This document shows, piece after piece, positions 42,059 to 46,241 of a stretch of 46,241 bases of DNA. Below the pieces are notes generated by a model. The model did no database searches. It saw only the letters and a program-made list of their open reading frames with translations, and was not told the DNA's origin. The position numbers and the translations under genes were made by a program. The DNA lies in NCBI RefSeq assembly GCF_009649845.1, contig NZ_WJIE01000030.1, positions 1 to 46,241 of the forward strand. The letters are read 5' to 3'. Every line of letters starts with the position of its first letter. The stretch's first letter is position 1. Origin of the DNA: Polyangium spumosum. Lineage in GTDB: Bacteria; Myxococcota_A; Polyangia; Polyangiales; Polyangiaceae.

Positions 42059-42826
42059 CTAGCCGCGCGGGCGGACGGGGCTTCGCAGCGCCCCCACGCC
42101 CTCGACGTCGACCTCCACGAGGTCGCCGGCCGCGAGTGGCCCCACGCCGTGCGGCGTCCCCGTCGCGATCAGGTCCCCGGGCTCGAGCGTCATCACGCCG
42201 CTGATGTAGGCGATGAGCCGCGCGATCGAGAAGATCATGTCGCGCGTGTTTCCATCCTGCCGTGCCTCCCCGTTCACGCGGCAACGCACCGCGAGCGCGC
42301 TCGGATCGATCCCGGTGACGAGGAAGGGGCCCGCGGGGCAGAAGGTGTCGAACCCCTTCGCCCGCGTCCACTGGCCGTCCTTCTTCTGCAGATCACGCGC
42401 CGTGACGTCGTTCACGCACGTGTACCCGAAGACGAAGTCGAGCGCTCGATCCTCGGAGACGCGACGGCAACGCGCGCCGATCACCACGCCGAGCTCGGCC
42501 TCGTGATCGACGCGGCTGCTCTCCTCGGGCAGCTCGATCGCCTCGCCCGGTCCCACGAGCGACGAGGGCGGCTTGAAGAAGAGGAGCGGCTCGGCGGGGA
42601 CATCGTTGCCGAGCTCGGCGGCGTGCGCGCGGTAGTTCCGGCCCACGCACACGATCTTCGTGGGCGTGACCGGCGCGAGCAGTCGCGCGCCTTCGAGCGG
42701 CACCTCGTCCCCTGTCGGGGTCGGCCCGTCCCAGGGAGCGCCCGCGAGCAAGAGGAGCCTCTCTCCTTCGAGACGCGCGAAAGCCGCGCGCCTCTCGCCC
42801 CGATCGATGCGTGCAAACGTGGTCAT
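42059..42826 (-). CDS. Fumarylacetoacetate hydrolase family protein
   Basis: 255 residues from the ATG at 42826 (an upstream ATG at 42850 is possible). FAH-type C-C bond hydrolase fold: '[20 protein letters not shown]', [18 protein letters not shown], metal/acid site EAELGVVIG, '[20 protein letters not shown]', [11 protein letters not shown], and '[21 protein letters not shown]'. The Glu/Asp metal ligands typical of the family are in place. Members degrade 3-oxo acids, catechol products or oxaloacetate; the substrate is not determinable. Divergent from the beta-helix gene, with 32 bp between start codons, so promoters overlap the genes. Confidence 0.9.
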   Translation of the reverse strand: MTTFARIDRGERRAAFARLEGERLLLLAGAPWDGPTPTGDEVPLEGARLLAPVTPTKIVCVGRNYRAHAAELGNDVPAEPLLFFKPPSSLVGPGEAIELPEESSRVDHEAELGVVIGARCRRVSEDRALDFVFGYTCVNDVTARDLQKKDGQWTRAKGFDTFCPAGPFLVTGIDPSALAVRCRVNGEARQDGNTRDMIFSIARLIAYISGVMTLEPGDLIATGTPHGVGPLAAGDLVEVDVEGVGALRSPVRPRG

Positions 42827-42858
42827 CGCTGTAGGCCCCGAGGCTACCATGCGCGGCC

Positions 42859-44415
42859 ATGCGCAAGCTCCCCGCTTCTCTCGCCTTCTTCTCCCTCTTC
42901 ATGATCACCGCCGCGGCGAGCGCCGCCGACATCGACGCGAACCCGTCGAACTACCGCGACCTCCTCGGCACGCTCGAGCCTGGCGATACGCTCGTCCTCG
43001 CCGCGGGCACGTACACGGAGGGCCTTCCGATCTCGAACCTCGACGGCACCGACGCCGCGTGGATCACCATCCGCGGCCCGGCCTCCGGCGCGCCCGCGAT
43101 CTTCGAGGGCAACGCCTGCTGCAACACCGTCGAGCTCGTGAACTCGTCGTACATCGCGGTCGAGAACATCACGGTCGACGGCAAAGGCATCCCCGGCGTC
43201 TTCGGCGTCAGCGCCAAGGGCAGCACGAACAACGTCGTGCACCACGTCCGCATCGAGGGCTGCACCTTCGTCGGCCAGGACGGCTCGCAGCAGACGGTCG
43301 GCATCTCCACGAAGACCCCGACCTACGGCTGGATCGTGCGCCGCAACGTGATCGACGGCGCCGGCACGGGCATGTACTTCGGCAACTCGAACTTCGCCGA
43401 TCCCTTCGTCGGCGCGGTGATCGAGTACAACCTCGTCAAGCGCACGATCGGCTACGGCATGCAGATCAAGAACCAGAACGCCTGGCCCTCGCACGCCGCG
43501 TTGCCGAACGAAGACGCGCCACGCACGATCATCCGGCACAACGTCTTCGTGAAGGACGACCAGCCGAGCCCGGACGGCGCGCGGCCGAACTTGCTCGTCG
43601 GCGGCCCGCCTCCGAGTGGCCCCGGCGCGGGCGCGCTCGTCGAGGTCTACGGAAACGTCTTCGTGCACAACACGAGCGAGTCGCTCCTGCAGGCCACGGG
43701 CCGCGTCTCCATCCACGACAACCTCTTCGTCGACGCCGCCGACGTCGCGCTTCGCCTCACGCAACACGACGGCTTTCCGCTTCTCTCGGCGCGCGTCTAC
43801 GACAACACGTTCTATGCCGCGAAGCGCGCTGTCCTCTTCGGCAGCGCGGCGACCGAGGGAGATCTCGTCGCGGGCAACCTCGTCTTCGCGGACGAGGCCG
43901 TCGCCGGGCCGAGCACGGGCACGGGCTCGAACCTCGTCGACGTCGCGGCGAACGCGGCCGAGTACGTGCAGAAGCCGTCCGTCGTGCTCGGCGAGATGGA
44001 CTTCTACCCGCTCGCCGGCAAGGCCGAGACGAGCCCGCTCGACACGACCGAGCTCGTGGACGATCCCGAGCACACGTGCGACTTCAACGGCAGCCCCCGC
44101 AAGGACTTCACGTTCCGCGGCGCGTACGCAGGCGCGGGCGAAAACCCTGGATGGAAGCCAGCCGAGGCCGTCAAGCCGACGGTCGTCTGCGGAGGCGGGA
44201 GCGGAGGCGCGGGCGGAAGCGGAGGCGCAGGCGCAGGCGGAAGCGGAGGCGCAGGCGAAGGTGGCAGCGGCGGCGCGGACGGCGGCGGCGATGCGGGAGA
44301 CACGAGCGGCTGCGGATGTCGCTTCGGCGCGGACGAGCCTGCGATGCCTGCGAGCTCGGCCTTGCTCGGGCTCCTCGTCGTCCTCTCGCGTCGTCGCCGC
44401 CGCGCTTCGGCCTGA
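42859..44415 (+). CDS. Secreted parallel beta-helix protein with MYXO-CTERM-like anchor
   Basis: 518 residues. Signal peptide to about residue 22 (ASAAD). A right-handed parallel beta-helix (about 25-350) is indicated by regular repeats: '[17 protein letters not shown]', [14 protein letters not shown], '[19 protein letters not shown]', '[12 protein letters not shown]', [12 protein letters not shown] and '[15 protein letters not shown]', as in carbohydrate-active or surface adhesin proteins. A long Gly-rich linker ([16 protein letters not shown] and onward) leads to a MYXO-CTERM-like end: CGCR, then a hydrophobic [12 protein letters not shown] and a basic tail RRRRR. The protein is probably exported, cut and anchored on the cell surface. 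Likely polysaccharide-binding or cleaving; no lyase catalytic set was identified. Confidence 0.88.
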   Translation: MRKLPASLAFFSLFMITAAASAADIDANPSNYRDLLGTLEPGDTLVLAAGTYTEGLPISNLDGTDAAWITIRGPASGAPAIFEGNACCNTVELVNSSYIAVENITVDGKGIPGVFGVSAKGSTNNVVHHVRIEGCTFVGQDGSQQTVGISTKTPTYGWIVRRNVIDGAGTGMYFGNSNFADPFVGAVIEYNLVKRTIGYGMQIKNQNAWPSHAALPNEDAPRTIIRHNVFVKDDQPSPDGARPNLLVGGPPPSGPGAGALVEVYGNVFVHNTSESLLQATGRVSIHDNLFVDAADVALRLTQHDGFPLLSARVYDNTFYAAKRAVLFGSAATEGDLVAGNLVFADEAVAGPSTGTGSNLVDVAANAAEYVQKPSVVLGEMDFYPLAGKAETSPLDTTELVDDPEHTCDFNGSPRKDFTFRGAYAGAGENPGWKPAEAVKPTVVCGGGSGGAGGSGGAGAGGSGGAGEGGSGGADGGGDAGDTSGCGCRFGADEPAMPASSALLGLLVVLSRRRRRASA

Positions 44416-44422
44416 TCGGTCG

Positions 44423-45565
44423 TCACATCGCGACGATCTCCACGGCCACCTCGCGCTCCTTTCCTTCTCGGATCACGGAGAGCTTCACCTGATGTCCCGG
44501 GCCGACGTGATCAAACGCGTCGAGGAGCTCCTCGTTCGTCCGCACGCGTTTTCCGTCGACGGCGACGATCACGTCGCCGAGCACCACGCGCTTGTTGCGC
44601 GTGACGCGTACGCCCGCGAGCCCGACCTTCTCTGCGGGTGACCCCTCGATCACGTCGTAGACGACGACGCCTTCGATCCCTGCGCGGCGCGCGGCGCGAT
44701 CCAGGGTCGGGCTCACCTCGAGGCCGATCCCTGCGACCGAGGCGCGGCCCTTCTCGATGAGCTGGGGGACGAGCCGAACCACCGTGTCGACGGGGATCGC
44801 GAAGCCGATGCCGGAGGAGGCGCCGCTCGGGCTGTAGATCGCGGTGTTCACGCCGATGAGCCGACCGCTCGAGTCGAGCAGCGGGCCGCCGGAGTTGCCG
44901 GGGTTGATGGCAGCGTCGGTCTGGATGACGTCGCGGATCTTCCGGCCGATGGGCGAGGTGAGCTCGCGGCCGAGCGCGCTGACGACGCCGACGGTGAGCG
45001 AGTGATCGAGGCCGAAGGGGTTGCCGACGGCGAGGACGCGTTGGCCCACGAGAAGCTCGCGTGATCGACCGACGGGCAGGGGGACGAGCTTTGGCTTGGG
45101 CGCTTCGATCTTGAGGACGGCGAGGTCCTTCTCGGGTGCCGTGCCGACGACCTTCGCGTCCCACTCCGACTGATCGGCGAGCGTCACGGAGAAGCGGTCG
45201 CCTTGCTGGATCACGTGGAAGTTCGTGACCACGTGCCCGGCGTCGTCCCAGACGAAGCCGGTGCCCGTGCCTTGCGGGATCTGCATGACGTCGAAGGAGA
45301 AGAGGTTGCGCTGAACGGCGATGCTCGTGATGAACACGACGGACGAGGAGGCGCGGCGAAAGACGTCGATGTCGCGGCGCTCTTCGGCCGTGAGATCCAG
45401 CGGGATCGGCTGCTGCTGTTGTGGAGGCGTCGGCTCTGCGGGGGGCGCGAGCTCGTACGAACGAGGGGGCGGCGGGCCCTGTCGTGATCGCCCGATGAAG
45501 AACCCGACGGTGAAGACGGCGGCGATGAGGAGCAGGATGCCGAGGACTTTCGATGCGGTTTTCAT
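44423..45565 (-). CDS. HtrA/DegP-like serine protease
   Basis: 380 residues from ATG 45565. An N-terminal membrane anchor (about 6-25, ILLLIAAVFTVGFFIG) leaves the rest outside the cytoplasm. Pro/Gln-rich linker, then a trypsin-like domain with the full triad: His117 in VVTNFHVI, Asp147 in KDLAVLKI, Ser225 in NPGNSGGPLL. A single C-terminal PDZ domain (about 285-380: EGVVVYDVIEGSPAEKVGLA, GDVIVAVDGKRVRTNEEL) completes a DegS-like, one-PDZ layout. It may be a protease for misfolded envelope proteins or a regulated-proteolysis trigger. It converges with the beta-helix gene and diverges from the rRNA promoters. Confidence 0.94.
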   Translation of the reverse strand: MKTASKVLGILLLIAAVFTVGFFIGRSRQGPPPPRSYELAPPAEPTPPQQQQPIPLDLTAEERRDIDVFRRASSSVVFITSIAVQRNLFSFDVMQIPQGTGTGFVWDDAGHVVTNFHVIQQGDRFSVTLADQSEWDAKVVGTAPEKDLAVLKIEAPKPKLVPLPVGRSRELLVGQRVLAVGNPFGLDHSLTVGVVSALGRELTSPIGRKIRDVIQTDAAINPGNSGGPLLDSSGRLIGVNTAIYSPSGASSGIGFAIPVDTVVRLVPQLIEKGRASVAGIGLEVSPTLDRAARRAGIEGVVVYDVIEGSPAEKVGLAGVRVTRNKRVVLGDVIVAVDGKRVRTNEELLDAFDHVGPGHQVKLSVIREGKEREVAVEIVAM

Positions 45566-45661
45566 GCGATGACCGAGGCGAGCAATCGGGCTGGATCCTG
45601 GCTCTGCTCGGTGGGCCGGGCAACCGAGCGAAGCCCAGGGACGAGTGCCCGGACGATTTTC
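45566..45661. promoter_or_regulatory. Intergenic region between HtrA gene and the tandem promoters
   Basis: About 95 bp between the protease start and the first rRNA-type promoter, part of a 676-bp gene-free interval (45566-46241). It should contain the protease promoter on the minus strand; no clear -10/-35 pair is visible. A short T-run (ATTTTCT) sits just before the first -35 box. Confidence 0.4.
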
Positions 45662-45689
45662 TTGACAGGCCGGAGGGGGGGAGTATGTT
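45662..45689 (+). promoter_or_regulatory. Tandem rRNA-type promoter P1
   Basis: -35 TTGACA at 45662-45667, 16-bp spacer, -10 TATGTT at 45684-45689. The start region is GC-rich (TCCGCCTCCCCGACGCGC, 45689-45706), and the same 18 bp follow P2, so P1 and P2 are a duplicated unit. A GC-rich discriminator suggests stringent (ppGpp) control. An ATTTTC stretch directly precedes it. Confidence 0.7.
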
Positions 45690-45819
45690 CCGCCTCCCCG
45701 ACGCGCCCGGGACGACGGATCCAGGGCGAGACGGGGCTGGCCCCCCGGCCCGGCCGTCCCAGCCACCCTCACCTCAAAAAGGAAAGAGAGAGGCGGGACG
45801 AAAAAAAGAGACGGGGTGC

Positions 45820-45847
45820 TTGACAGGCGGAACGCAGTAAGTAAAGT
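45820..45847 (+). promoter_or_regulatory. Tandem rRNA-type promoter P2
   Basis: -35 TTGACA at 45820-45825, 16-bp spacer, -10 TAAAGT at 45842-45847, followed by the identical 18 bp TCCGCCTCCCCGACGCGC (45847-45864). An A-tract (AAAAAAA at 45801-45807) upstream could act as an UP element. The CTTGACAGGC around the -35 is also shared with P1. Confidence 0.7.
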
Positions 45848-45992
45848 CCGCCTCCCCGACGCGCTGGAGGGCAAACCCTGAAGGCGCTGGATCGCGAGGA
45901 AAACGCGAGCTGAACAAGCGAGCGGACCCAAGCGAGAGGGGTTGCAGAAGCGAAACTGGAAGGAAGATCCAGCGTAGCGGAAGCAAAAAAGG

Positions 45993-46021
45993 TTGACAGG
46001 GCGAACGAGACGCTCTAAAAC
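45993..46021 (+). promoter_or_regulatory. Tandem rRNA-type promoter P3
   Basis: -35 TTGACA at 45993-45998, optimal 17-bp spacer, -10 TAAAAC at 46016-46021, with AAAAAA just before the -35. It does not share the P1/P2 start region. It is nearest to the leader and may be the strongest under steady growth. Confidence 0.7.
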
Positions 46022-46241
46022 AACCGACCTCGCCGCAAGGAATGGTGCCGCGCAAGCGGCCCGGACGGACGGCGAGACGACAGAACGAAGGAATGGCAGG
46101 AGTACCTGCTGGAGACCTTCGGCTCGGTCCTTGAAAACTGGATTGTACGCAACACGCAAACGTGTGGTGACGTGGCCCTCGCTCGAGCCTGCGCAAGCAC
46201 GGCCGAGCAATCACGTCATGCCTAGAGCATGAGCCGTCACC
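46022..46241 (+). other. Leader of a probable rRNA operon, with boxA-like element
   Basis: Downstream of the promoters no open reading frame of merit remains. 'GGTCCTTGAAAACTGGATTG' (46126-46145) resembles the boxA/CTTTGAAAACT antitermination element near bacterial rRNA genes. GGTGACG (46167-46173) and CGTCACC (46235-46241) can pair as a processing stem, and CATGC CTAGA GCATG (46218-46232) forms a small hairpin. The mature 16S start is not present, so the gene lies just past the right edge. Confidence 0.6.

Noticed and set aside
45690-45819. tRNA gene between promoters P1 and P2
   Set aside because: No cloverleaf, anticodon arm or CCA-type end can be seen; only a GC-rich stem.
45993-46232. 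Small open frames over the leader
   Set aside because: Arg/Thr-rich composition, no RBS, overlapping promoter P3 and leader stems.

Overview
The window is a very GC-rich chromosomal segment from a deltaproteobacterial myxobacterium, most likely Polyangiales (Sorangium/Polyangium-like). This rests on the extreme G/C third-position bias, the many lipoproteins with low-complexity Pro/Ala/Gly linkers, Cys-rich and MopE-type surface proteins, a MYXO-CTERM-like anchor, AgmX/TonB-type domains and SUMF1-like secreted proteins. It is ordinary chromosome: no phage, IS element, plasmid function or CRISPR array is visible. Species identity is inference.

Layout. 1-256: a 43-bp tandem array and two stem-loops behind a lipoprotein gene. 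248-5188 (minus strand): lipoprotein, a tiny SelW-like selenoprotein with an in-frame UGA, a secreted AgmX/TonB-C-like membrane protein, a PlsC-type acyltransferase and a DUF192 lipoprotein. 5267-8325 (plus): cyclophilin lipoprotein and two Cys-rich/MopE lipoproteins. 8335-15723 (minus): HMG-CoA lyase, purF, triheme cytochrome c lipoprotein, cyclic-nucleotide-binding protein, a TonB-ExbD-ExbB energy-transduction operon, truD. 15840-21269: a SUMF1-like secreted protein, a HAD 5'-nucleotidase (minus), then a tightly coupled operon of a ferritin-like diiron protein, ABC ATPase and MacB/FtsX permease. 21324-24902: secreted protein, then a minus-strand operon MoaD-like / tungsten aldehyde oxidoreductase / DTW tRNA transferase. 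25107-28126 (plus): chalcone-isomerase-like protein with a clear terminator, aminotransferase, flavin monooxygenase. 28146-35238: VWA lipoprotein operon, PDZ-hydrolase fusion (plus), radical SAM/SPASM protein coupled to a small Cys-rich membrane peptide, and a Cys-repeat lipoprotein. 35454-38585 (plus): ECF sigma factor, its probable membrane partner, and a surface-repeat protein. 38582-45565: hybrid histidine kinase, second SUMF1-like protein, FAH-family hydrolase, beta-helix MYXO-CTERM protein (plus), HtrA protease. 45566-46241: three tandem promoters and a leader pointing off the right edge, very probably into an rRNA operon.

The most informative observations are (i) a previously gene-less interval that encodes a 75-residue CxxU selenoprotein with a bacterial SECIS-like hairpin in the right place; (ii) an identical bipartite promoter-like motif with fixed 10-bp spacing directly before the ECF sigma gene and before the surface-repeat gene downstream, with a degenerate copy before the divergent Cys-rich lipoprotein, suggesting a small autoregulated surface regulon; (iii) tandem near-consensus rRNA promoters with a duplicated start region; and (iv) a radical SAM/SPASM maturase translationally coupled to a small protein with a Cys-rich C-terminus.

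All functional calls are from reading translations and motifs; no database search was run. Many start codons are choices between several in-frame candidates and are flagged as such.
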